Assembly (NCBI RefSeq): GCF_008704995.1
Contig: NZ_CP023747.1
Coordinates: forward strand, 3,808,501 to 3,872,500
DNA from: Streptomyces nodosus
GTDB lineage: Bacteria > Actinomycetota > Actinomycetes > Streptomycetales > Streptomycetaceae
Length of the DNA stretch: 64,000 nt
Direction: 5' to 3'
The first letter of the stretch is position 1. Every line of letters starts with the position of its first letter. Of the stretch, positions 27,010-34,930 are shown piece after piece. A program made the position numbers and the translations under genes. The notes under the pieces are model-generated. The model ran no database searches. It was given only the letters and a program-made list of their open reading frames with translations, and was not told where the DNA came from.

Positions 27010-27038
27010 GGGTCCCCGGGCCGTGTGCCCGGGGACCC
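27010..27038 (+). terminator. Terminator after ino1
   Basis: GGGTCCCCGGGC (27010-27021) and GCCCGGGGACCC (27027-27038) form a perfect 12-bp stem with a CGTGT loop, 46 bases after the ino1 stop. Confidence 0.87.
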
Positions 27039-27061
27039 GCGCGTATGTGAGGCTGTGCCCC

Positions 27062-28324
27062 ATGTCCGTCCTGCGCGACCTGCGCATCCTTGTGCGCTTC
27101 CGGGACTTCAGGCGCCTGCTCTCCGTACGGCTGCTGTCCCAGGGGGCCGACGGCGTCTATCAGGTCGGGCTCGCCGCCTACGTCGTCTTCTCCCCGGAGA
27201 AGCAGACCTCCGCCGCCGCGATCGCCTCGGCCATGGCCGTGCTGCTTCTGCCGTACTCCCTCGTCGGCCCCTTCGCGGGCGCTCTGCTGGACCGCTGGCG
27301 ACGCCGTCAGGTCTTCCTGTACGGCAATCTGCTGCGCGCCCTGCTGGCCTGCGGGACGGCCGTCCTGATGGCGAGCCAGGTCCCCAGCTGGCTCTTCTAT
27401 GTCTCCGCGCTGTGTGTGACCGGGGTCAACCGCTTCGTGCTCGCGGGGCTGTCCGCGGCACTGCCCCATGTGGTCGACGACAAGCGGCTGGTGATGGCCA
27501 ACTCGCTCTCCCCGACGGCCGGCACACTCGCCGCGACGGCGGGCGGGGGACTCGCCTTCGCCGTGCGCCTGGTGGCCGGGGACTCCCATGCCGCGGTGGT
27601 GCTGCTGGGCGCGGCCCTGTATCTGGGCTCGGCCCTCGCGTCGCTGCGCCTGGCGCCGGGGTTGCTGGGCCCCGACCGTGAGTCGGTGCCGACACGACTG
27701 GGCACCGCCCTCATCGACGCCGCCCGCGATCTGGGTGCGGGGGTACGCCATCTCCTGACACCCCCACGCCGGGATGCCGCCCGGGCGCTCGCCGCGATGA
27801 CACTCATGCGGTTCTGCTACGGCGCACTGCTCGTCCTGGTACTGATGCTCTGCCGCTACGCCCTGTCCTCGGACTCGGCCCATGGACTCGCCCTGCTGGG
27901 GCTGGCTCTGGGGGTGTCCGGCGCCGGGTTCTTCGCAGCCGCCGTGGTGACACCGTGGGCTACGGGACGTCTCGGAGCGAACCGCTGGATCACCCTGTGC
28001 GCCGCGATCGCTGCGGTCCTGGAGCCCGCCCTCGGCCTTCCGTTCGCCACCGCTCCCATGCTTGCCGCGGCCTTCGTGCTGGGGCTGATCACACAAGGCG
28101 CAAAGATCGCCACAGACACGATCGTCCAGCATTCGGTCGAGGACGCCTTCCGAGGCCGGATCTTCTCCGTCTATGACGTGCTCTTCAACATCGCCTTCGT
28201 CGGCGCTGCCGCGGTCGCCTCGCTGATACTGCCTCCCGACGGCCGCTCCGCCACCCTGGTGATCGTTGTCGCCGTCATCTACGCGGCGACCGCTGTGGCC
28301 ATGTCCCGCTCCGAGCGCCGGTGA
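27062..28324 (+). CDS. MFS transporter
   Basis: The 420-residue protein has 12 predicted membrane segments and a loop between helices 2 and 3 (AGALLDRWRRRQVFLYGN) of the Major Facilitator type; IVQHSVEDAFRGRIFSVYDVLFN is the equivalent conserved region in the second half. The drug-efflux subfamily is likely, but no substrate can be inferred. The start is ATG 27062 with GAGG upstream; the frame is open earlier but overlaps the ino1 terminator. It is convergent with the pcnA-like gene across two parS sites. Confidence 0.88.
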   Translation: MSVLRDLRILVRFRDFRRLLSVRLLSQGADGVYQVGLAAYVVFSPEKQTSAAAIASAMAVLLLPYSLVGPFAGALLDRWRRRQVFLYGNLLRALLACGTAVLMASQVPSWLFYVSALCVTGVNRFVLAGLSAALPHVVDDKRLVMANSLSPTAGTLAATAGGGLAFAVRLVAGDSHAAVVLLGAALYLGSALASLRLAPGLLGPDRESVPTRLGTALIDAARDLGAGVRHLLTPPRRDAARALAAMTLMRFCYGALLVLVLMLCRYALSSDSAHGLALLGLALGVSGAGFFAAAVVTPWATGRLGANRWITLCAAIAAVLEPALGLPFATAPMLAAAFVLGLITQGAKIATDTIVQHSVEDAFRGRIFSVYDVLFNIAFVGAAAVASLILPPDGRSATLVIVVAVIYAATAVAMSRSERR

Positions 28325-28333
28325 CGTAGCGAA

Positions 28334-28367
28334 GGAGGGCGATGTTTCACGTGAAACGTCGCCCTCC
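28334..28367. terminator. 34-bp palindrome with parS at its centre
   Basis: GGAGGGCGA (28334-28342) faces TCGCCCTCC (28359-28367) around parS; only the innermost flanking pair (T/G) is mismatched. It lies 10 bases after the MFS stop, where a terminator is expected. Confidence 0.6.
28344..28357. promoter_or_regulatory. parS: parS site (perfect)
   Basis: Exact GTTTCACGTGAAAC between the convergent MFS and pcnA-like genes; its centre is 41 bp from that of the next parS. Confidence 0.93.
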
Positions 28368-28378
28368 CGTTCGCCTGG

Positions 28379-28404
28379 GGTTGTGTTTCACGTGAAACAC
28401 AACC
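28379..28404. terminator. 26-bp perfect palindrome with parS at its centre
   Basis: GGTTGT and ACAACC extend the parS at 28385-28398 into a perfect 26-bp dyad, 14 bases beyond the stop of the pcnA-like gene and in position to be its terminator. Confidence 0.55.
28385..28398. promoter_or_regulatory. parS: parS site (perfect)
   Basis: Exact GTTTCACGTGAAAC; second of two sites in the same gap, each in its own extended palindrome. Confidence 0.93.
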
Positions 28405-28417
28405 TCGATTCCCTGCC

Positions 28418-29884
28418 TCAGCCCTGCTCGGTCCACCACTCCTTGAGCGCCGACACCGCGGCATCGTGCTCCATCGGGCCGTTCTCCAAGCGGAGCTCCA
28501 GAAGGAACTTGTACGCGTGGCCGACGACCGGGCCGGGGCGGACGCCCAGGATTTCCATGATCTGGTTGCCGTCCAGCGCAGGGCGGATCGCATCCAGCTC
28601 CTCCTGCTCCTGAAGCTGGGCGATGCGCTCCTCCAGGCCGTCGTAGGCACGGGAGAGCGCGGCAGCCTTGCGCTTGTTACGAGTGGTGCAGTCGGACCGG
28701 GTCAGCTTGTGAAGGCGGTCCAGAAGCGGGCCCGCATCACGGACGTAGCGGCGCACAGCGGAGTCCGTCCACTCACCGGTGCCATACCCGTGGAACCGCA
28801 GATGGAGTTCAACGAGACGTGAGACGTCCTTCACCAGCTCATTGGGATACTTCAGCTCCATCATCCGCTTTTTGGTCATCTTGGCGCCGACCACTTCATG
28901 ATGATGGAAGGAGACCCGGCCGTCCTTCTCGAAGCGCCGCGTCTTCGGCTTCCCGATGTCATGCAGCAGCGCGGCCAGCCGCAGGGCCAGATCGGGCTCG
29001 CCCTCCTCCAGCGCCATCGCCTGTTCCAGCACGATCAGCGTGTGGTCATAGACGTCCTTGTGCCGGTGGTGCTCATCGCGCTCCAGCCGCAATGCGGGGA
29101 GCTCCGGCAGGACATGATCGGCGAGCCCCGTCTGGACCAGCAGCGTCAGACCCTTGCGCGGGTGGGTGGAAAGGATCAGCTTGTTCAGCTCGTCCCGCAC
29201 ACGTTCGGCGGAGACGATCTCCAACCGCTCGGCCATCTCCTGCATGGCCGTGACGACCTCAGGAGCGACCTCGAAGTCCAGCTGGGCCGCGAAGCGGGCG
29301 GCCCGCATCATCCGCAGCGGATCGTCCGAGAACGACTCCTCGGGCGTCCCCGGAGTACGCAGCACCCGGGCCGCAAGGTCGTCGAGCCCGCCATAGGGGT
29401 CGACGAACTCCTTCTCCGGCAGCGCGACAGCCATCGCGTTGACGGTGAAGTCGCGTCGGACCAGATCCTCCGCGATGGAGTCGCCGTAGGACACCTCGGG
29501 CTTGCGCGAGGTCCGGTCGTACGCCTCGGACCGGTAGGTCGTCACCTCGATCTCAAAGCGCTGGACGGCGTCCCCGACGCGCGCGTCCTTCTGCGCCCCG
29601 ACCGTCCCGAAGGCGATACCGACCTCCCAGGTGGCATCGGCCCATGGCCTCACGATCTTCAGGACGTCCTCGGGGCGGGCATCGGTCGTGAAGTCCAGAT
29701 CGTTGCCGAGCCGGCCGAGAAGGGCGTCCCGCACCGAGCCTCCGACCAGGGCGAGCGTGAACCCGGCCTCCTGGAAACGGCGGGCGAGATCGTCGGCGAC
29801 AGGCGACACCCGCAGCAGTTCACTCACCGCGCGGCGCTGCACCTGACTCAGGGCACTGGCATTGTCTTCGTTGGCGTTCGGCAC
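28418..29884 (-). CDS. CCA-adding / poly(A) polymerase family tRNA nucleotidyltransferase
   Basis: A protein of about 488 residues has the nucleotidyltransferase motif LVGGSVRDALLGRLGNDLDF, the RRDFTVNAMA basic motif, RNA-binding SDDPLRMMRAARFAAQ, and an HD phosphohydrolase domain (RLAALLHDIGKPKT). It repairs or adds tRNA 3'-CCA or adds poly(A) tails. Its M. tuberculosis counterpart (PcnA, Rv3907c) sits in the same neighbourhood. The start was placed at GTG 29884 (PNANEDNASALSQVQRR); the frame is open for another 300 bases, but without a ribosome site and with poor composition. Confidence 0.9.
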   Translation of the reverse strand: MPNANEDNASALSQVQRRAVSELLRVSPVADDLARRFQEAGFTLALVGGSVRDALLGRLGNDLDFTTDARPEDVLKIVRPWADATWEVGIAFGTVGAQKDARVGDAVQRFEIEVTTYRSEAYDRTSRKPEVSYGDSIAEDLVRRDFTVNAMAVALPEKEFVDPYGGLDDLAARVLRTPGTPEESFSDDPLRMMRAARFAAQLDFEVAPEVVTAMQEMAERLEIVSAERVRDELNKLILSTHPRKGLTLLVQTGLADHVLPELPALRLERDEHHRHKDVYDHTLIVLEQAMALEEGEPDLALRLAALLHDIGKPKTRRFEKDGRVSFHHHEVVGAKMTKKRMMELKYPNELVKDVSRLVELHLRFHGYGTGEWTDSAVRRYVRDAGPLLDRLHKLTRSDCTTRNKRKAAALSRAYDGLEERIAQLQEQEELDAIRPALDGNQIMEILGVRPGPVVGHAYKFLLELRLENGPMEHDAAVSALKEWWTEQG

Positions 29885-30070
29885 AGCAGAAAAGGGTACG
29901 TGGCCCTGGCCACGGCGGGCGCCCCCATTAAATGCGCGGGGATATCCCACCCGGACGCTTCCCGGGATACTCGGACATAAAGGGTGGCTCGGCGTCCATT
30001 CCTGATCTTGGGGCATGGACCCTGGCACTTCCTTTCCCCGCACATCGTTACCATGCGTGGACGCACATTC

Positions 30071-30100
30071 CGACGACCATTGACGACCATTGACGACGAG
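30071..30100. repeat. 10-bp direct repeats in the leader of the DUF6049 gene
   Basis: CGACGACCAT, TGACGACCAT and TGACGACGAG follow each other directly at 30071-30100, making almost three copies of a 10-bp unit just before GTG 30115. Two TTGACG hexamers result, but no clear -10 follows. Confidence 0.5.
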
Positions 30101-30114
30101 GGACGGGCGAGCGC

Positions 30115-32562
30115 GTGGCCGAGGCGGCAGACTTCCAGGGGATGAGTTCCTCACCTGCCCGCCGGTGGGTCCGGCGCACCGGAGCACTACTCGCGGGGGC
30201 GCCCCTGTTGACCGGCCTGCTGCAACTTCCCGCGGGTCCGGTGGCGCACGCCGCGGAGAAGGCCGCCCCGGCGGAGGCGGGCGGTTCCCGCACGGTGAAC
30301 ATCTCCCTCGACTCGCTCAGCCCCAGTGCACCGGTCGAAGGCGACACCCTGACCGTGTCCGGCACCATCACCAACAACAGCAAGCAGACCGTCCAGGCCG
30401 CCCATGTGGGTCTGCGGATCGGCCCCAGCCCCCTGAGCAGCCGTTCGGCCATCGACGACGCCACCCGGCGCACCGGCTTTCTGCCCGGCGTCGACGGCGC
30501 CGAGGTCGGCGGCAAGTACACCGAAGATGTCACCAAGCTCACCCCGGGCAGCTCGCAGACTTTCAGCATCTCCGTGCCCGTCAAGAAGCTGGACCTCGGC
30601 AACGACGGCGTCTACGAGCTCGGTGTCTCGCTCTCCGGTCAGACCTCCGCTCAGCCGTACGAGCAGGTGCTCGGCATCCAGAGGACCTTCCTCCCCTGGG
30701 ATCCCGACGGCAATGCGGCCAGGACGAAGACGACCTATCTGTGGCCCCTGATCTCCTCCGTGCACATGACCGCGGAGACGCTTCCCAACCAGCAACAGAC
30801 CCCCGTCTTCCAGAACGACGACCTGGCCAAGGAGATCTCTCCGGGCGGACGCCTCGCCCAGCTGCTGTCACAGGGCAAGGACCTGGACGTCACCTGGGTG
30901 ATCGACCCGGACCTGCTCGCCTCCGTGGATGCGATGACGGGGAGCTACAGCATCAAGGGCGAGGGTGACGCCGTCACGGCCGGCAAGAAGCAGGCCCTCG
31001 CCAAGAAGTGGCTCGCCGAGCTCCAGAAGGCGGTCGAGAACAAAGAGGTCGTCGCCCTCCCCTTCGCCGACCCCGACCTGGCCTCGCTCGCGCACAACGG
31101 CAAGAACGTCACCGGCTCCCTGAGTCACCTCAAGGACGCCACGGATGTGGCGGCGAGCACCGTGGAGACCATCCTTCATGTGAAACCCGACACGGACTTC
31201 GCCTGGCCCGTGGACGGCGCGCTCGACCCCTCGATCGTCAAGGTCGCCACCTCCGCGGGCGCAGACAAGGTGATCGCCCGCAGCGACAGCCTGCGGGACG
31301 ACGGCCTGTCCTACACCCCCACCGCCGCGCGCCCCATCGGGGCCGGCACCACGGCCGTGGTCGCGGACGACGGACTGTCGACGGCCTTCGAGGACGACAT
31401 GTCCCAGGCCGGTGACTCCACGCTCGCCGTGCAGAAGTTCCTCGCCCAGAGCCTGATGATCACCTTGCAGGAGCCCGGCAAGTACCGCAGCGTCGTCGTC
31501 GCTCCGCAGCGGATGCCGTCCACGAGCCAGGCCCAGGCGATGGCACAGGCGATGACCGCCCTGCAGAGCAGCCCCTGGTCGCAGTCCGCCGATCTGTCCG
31601 CCGCCGCCGAGGCCAAACCGGACCCGGGGGCCACCACCAAGGTGCCGTCCTCGTCCCGTTACCCCTCCTCGCTGCGCAAGGCGGAACGGCCGCAGTCGGC
31701 GTTCCAGCAGATCGAGGACACCCAGAACGAGCTCGACGGCTTCAAGGTGATCCTCAAGGACCCCGCACGGGTCGTCACCCCCTTCGGACGGGCCATAGAC
31801 CGCTCCATGTCCACCTCCTGGCGCGGTCAGGCCACCGGGGCATCGGTCTTCCGCCAGGACGTGGAGTCCTACCTCAGGCTGCTCACCGATCAGGTCCGGC
31901 TGATCCCCAAGTCCGAGACCAAGCTCTCGGGCCGCAGCGCCACGATCCCGGTGACCGTGCAGAACAACCTGATGCAAGGGGTCGACCACCTGGTCCTGCG
32001 ACTCACCTCGCAGCAGCCGACCCGTCTGAAGATCGGCAACGGTCCCTACTACGAGCAGCAGATCACCGTCGCGGGCGGGCACAGCCAGTCCGTGAAGTTC
32101 ACCACCACGGCCAACGCCAACGGCCGGGCCGCCGTCGTCGCCCAGCTCTTCACCGAGGACGGTCAGGCGTACGGCCCCGCGGTGACCTTCGATGTGAACG
32201 TCACAGAGATCACGCCTACGGTGATGCTGGTCATCGCGGGCGGCGTCCTGCTGCTGGTACTTGCCGGGTTCCGCATGTACACCCAGCGCAAGAGGCTGGC
32301 CGCGCAGCAGGCGCAGGAGCAGGACGAGGAGCAGGACGGTGGCCCCGGGGACCCGGACGCCTCCCCGGAGGACGGGGGGCCGAAGGGGCCCACAGACGGT
32401 GCCGTGGATACTGCGGACGCCGAGAAGTCTGCGCAGGTGTCCGACCAGGATTCGGGCTCGAAGACCGGGGCGGACGCCCCCGAGCAGCCGAGTGACCCGG
32501 CCCCGGACACCGCACCGGAAAGCACCGACCCGTCCGGCACGGGTGAGAGAGTGAACCGTTGA
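30115..32562 (+). CDS. Secreted/membrane-anchored DUF6049 protein (Rv3909-like)
   Basis: The 815-residue protein has an N-terminal signal peptide (RRWVRRTGALLAGAPLLTGLL to AHA), a long extracytoplasmic region of two repeated immunoglobulin-like/beta parts, and a single membrane helix near residue 703 (TPTVMLVIAGGVLLLVLAGF). An acidic cytoplasmic tail of about 100 residues ends it. The function is unknown. Position before murJ matches M. tuberculosis Rv3909, an essential envelope-associated gene. Its stop is 46 bases before murJ, so the two are probably one operon. Confidence 0.8.
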   Translation: MAEAADFQGMSSSPARRWVRRTGALLAGAPLLTGLLQLPAGPVAHAAEKAAPAEAGGSRTVNISLDSLSPSAPVEGDTLTVSGTITNNSKQTVQAAHVGLRIGPSPLSSRSAIDDATRRTGFLPGVDGAEVGGKYTEDVTKLTPGSSQTFSISVPVKKLDLGNDGVYELGVSLSGQTSAQPYEQVLGIQRTFLPWDPDGNAARTKTTYLWPLISSVHMTAETLPNQQQTPVFQNDDLAKEISPGGRLAQLLSQGKDLDVTWVIDPDLLASVDAMTGSYSIKGEGDAVTAGKKQALAKKWLAELQKAVENKEVVALPFADPDLASLAHNGKNVTGSLSHLKDATDVAASTVETILHVKPDTDFAWPVDGALDPSIVKVATSAGADKVIARSDSLRDDGLSYTPTAARPIGAGTTAVVADDGLSTAFEDDMSQAGDSTLAVQKFLAQSLMITLQEPGKYRSVVVAPQRMPSTSQAQAMAQAMTALQSSPWSQSADLSAAAEAKPDPGATTKVPSSSRYPSSLRKAERPQSAFQQIEDTQNELDGFKVILKDPARVVTPFGRAIDRSMSTSWRGQATGASVFRQDVESYLRLLTDQVRLIPKSETKLSGRSATIPVTVQNNLMQGVDHLVLRLTSQQPTRLKIGNGPYYEQQITVAGGHSQSVKFTTTANANGRAAVVAQLFTEDGQAYGPAVTFDVNVTEITPTVMLVIAGGVLLLVLAGFRMYTQRKRLAAQQAQEQDEEQDGGPGDPDASPEDGGPKGPTDGAVDTADAEKSAQVSDQDSGSKTGADAPEQPSDPAPDTAPESTDPSGTGERVNR

Positions 32563-32607
32563 GCGATGTCGTGGCCGGTGGGCCCGGTGACAATGAGGTG
32601 GGGAACC

Positions 32608-34812
32608 ATGAACGCGCCGTACGACGGTGACCGCGGCCCAGGGGCCGCGGGCAGCTCGGGCTACCCAGACGGCCCGCCGCCGCACGAGCCCGGCCGGGTG
32701 CCCGAGGAGCCCCCGGCCGACATGTATCTCCGGGACCGTGCCGTGCGCCCCCCGGCGCCCGGCGGCCACCAGCCGCAGCAGCCGCAGTACGCCCAGCCGC
32801 CGACGCCGCCGCACGCCCAGGACCCCCGTGTCTGGACCAGGACGTCCACGACAGAGCCGGAGGGGCCCTCGCAGTACCCGCCGTTCGGAGACGACCCCCG
32901 TACGGCGTTGATGGGCGCCGACGACCGGGTCGCCCGGGCCGGCGACAACCCCGGGCAGGACGCCTTCGCCCATCTCTTCCAGGACCAGCAGCAGGGCGGT
33001 CGGCCGTACATGGAGCAGTCGTCCGTCTCCGGGGCGGGCCCCGCGCCGTCCCCGGGCCAGGGCCCGGCGGGACCCTATCCAGGGCCTGCCTACGCCCCTG
33101 CGGCCGCGCAGGACCGGTCCTACGCCCCGGCGGCTCCACCGGCCGCCGCGCCGGCACCGGAGGCCGTTCCCCCGGCGAAGAAGGGCGGGCGGGCCTCCAA
33201 TCTGCTGCAGTCCAGCGCCGTGATGGCGGCGGGCACGATGGTCTCCCGTCTCACCGGCTTCGTCCGCTCCGCGCTGATCGTCTCGGCACTGGGCATCGGC
33301 CTCCTCGGCGACACCTTCCAGGTGTCCTACCAGCTGCCGACGATGATCTACATCCTCACCGTCGGCGGCGGTCTGAACTCCGTCTTCGTGCCGCAGCTCG
33401 TGCGGGCCATGAAGGAGGACGACGACGGGGGCGAGGCCTATGCCAACCGGCTGCTCACCCTGGTCATGGTGGCGCTGGGCGCGCTCACCGCGATCATGCT
33501 CTTCGCCGCGCCGCTGCTGATCCGCCTGTTGTCCGACCCGGTCGCCGGTGACCCGGCGGCCAATGAGGTCGCCATCACCTTCGTGCGCTACTTCCTGCCC
33601 TCGATCTTCTTCATGGGCATCCATGTGGTGATGGGGCAGATCCTCAACGCCCGCGGGAAGTTCGGCGCGATGATGTGGACCCCGGTCCTCAACAACATCG
33701 TCATCATCGTGACGCTCTCCCTGTTCATCTGGGTGTACGGCACCGCCGCGCACTCGGGCATGAAGGTCACAAACATCCCGCCGGAGGGCCAGCGCCTGCT
33801 CGGCGTCGGTGTGCTCCTCGGACTGGTGGTCCAGGCGCTCGCGATGATCCCGTATCTGCGGGAGACCGGGTTCCGGCTGCGGCTGCGCTTCGACTGGAAG
33901 GGCCACGGCCTCGGCAAGGCCGCGACGCTGGCCAAGTGGACCATCCTCTTCGTTCTCGCCAACCAGGCCGGCGCGATCGTCGTGACCCAGCTGTCCACCG
34001 CCGCCGGCAAGCGTTCGGTCGACGGCACCGGCTTCGCCGCCTACGCCAACGCCCAGCTGATCTGGGGCCTCCCGCAGGCGATCATCACGGTCTCCCTGAT
34101 GGCCGCGCTGCTGCCGCGGATCTCGCGCTCCGCCGCAGAGAACGACGGTGGTGCCGTCCGCGACGACATCTCCCAGGGCCTGCGGACGACGGCGGTCGCC
34201 ATCGTGCCGATCGCCTTCGGATTCGTCTCGCTCGGCATCCCGATGTGCACCCTGATCTTCGGCGGCTCCGGGACCGCAGCCGCCACCAACATGGGCTACA
34301 TGCTGATGGCCTTCGGTCTCGGCCTCATTCCGTACTCCGTGCAGTACGTGGTGCTCCGGGCCTTCTACGCGTATGAAGACACCCGCACCCCCTTCTACAA
34401 CACGGTCATCGTGGCCGTGGTGAACGCGGGTGCCTCGGCACTCTGCTACGTCCTGCTCCCGGACCGCTGGTCCGTGGTCGGGATGGCCGCCGCCTACGGC
34501 CTCGCGTACGCGATCGGCGTCGGAGTGGCCTGGGCCCGGCTGCGCAAGCGGCTGGGCGGCGATCTGGACGGTGCCCGGGTGCTGCGCACCTACGCACGGC
34601 TGGGGATCGCCTCGGTACCCGCCGCTCTGCTCAGCGGCGCGGCATGCTATGAAATCGGCCAGACGCTGGGCCAGGGCGTCGTCGGTTCGCTCGCCGCCCT
34701 GCTCGGCGGTGGAGCACTGCTTCTGGGCGTCTTCTATGTGGCAGCACGGAAGATGCGTATCGAAGAACTCAACTCGATGGTCGGCATGGTCCGCGGGCGC
34801 CTGGGGCGCTGA
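32608..34812 (+). CDS. murJ: MurJ lipid II flippase
   Basis: The 734-residue protein begins with about 200 disordered residues rich in Pro, Gln and Ala. About 14 membrane segments follow: NLLQSSAVMAAGTMVSRLTGF, GLLGDTFQVSYQLPTMIYIL, and the MVF family PYSVQYVVLRAFYAYEDTRT. MurJ moves lipid II across the membrane. In M. tuberculosis the same protein is fused to a pseudokinase domain, but here the kinase-like gene is separate and downstream. ATG 32608 has GAGGTGGGG upstream. Confidence 0.93.
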   Translation: MNAPYDGDRGPGAAGSSGYPDGPPPHEPGRVPEEPPADMYLRDRAVRPPAPGGHQPQQPQYAQPPTPPHAQDPRVWTRTSTTEPEGPSQYPPFGDDPRTALMGADDRVARAGDNPGQDAFAHLFQDQQQGGRPYMEQSSVSGAGPAPSPGQGPAGPYPGPAYAPAAAQDRSYAPAAPPAAAPAPEAVPPAKKGGRASNLLQSSAVMAAGTMVSRLTGFVRSALIVSALGIGLLGDTFQVSYQLPTMIYILTVGGGLNSVFVPQLVRAMKEDDDGGEAYANRLLTLVMVALGALTAIMLFAAPLLIRLLSDPVAGDPAANEVAITFVRYFLPSIFFMGIHVVMGQILNARGKFGAMMWTPVLNNIVIIVTLSLFIWVYGTAAHSGMKVTNIPPEGQRLLGVGVLLGLVVQALAMIPYLRETGFRLRLRFDWKGHGLGKAATLAKWTILFVLANQAGAIVVTQLSTAAGKRSVDGTGFAAYANAQLIWGLPQAIITVSLMAALLPRISRSAAENDGGAVRDDISQGLRTTAVAIVPIAFGFVSLGIPMCTLIFGGSGTAAATNMGYMLMAFGLGLIPYSVQYVVLRAFYAYEDTRTPFYNTVIVAVVNAGASALCYVLLPDRWSVVGMAAAYGLAYAIGVGVAWARLRKRLGGDLDGARVLRTYARLGIASVPAALLSGAACYEIGQTLGQGVVGSLAALLGGGALLLGVFYVAARKMRIEELNSMVGMVRGRLGR

Positions 34813-34930
34813 GGCGGGGGTACGCGCACAACCATCGTCCGTCGTCGTGTGTCGTGCATAGCGGCGGACTGTGGGCACAATTGGTTTCTGCGTCGGACAG
34901 CGCGCAATGGATGGGGAGGCAGGGACGACG

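Noticed and set aside
31173..31186. CCTTCATGTGAAAC in the DUF6049 gene
   Set aside because: Three mismatches to parS including the central CACGTG.
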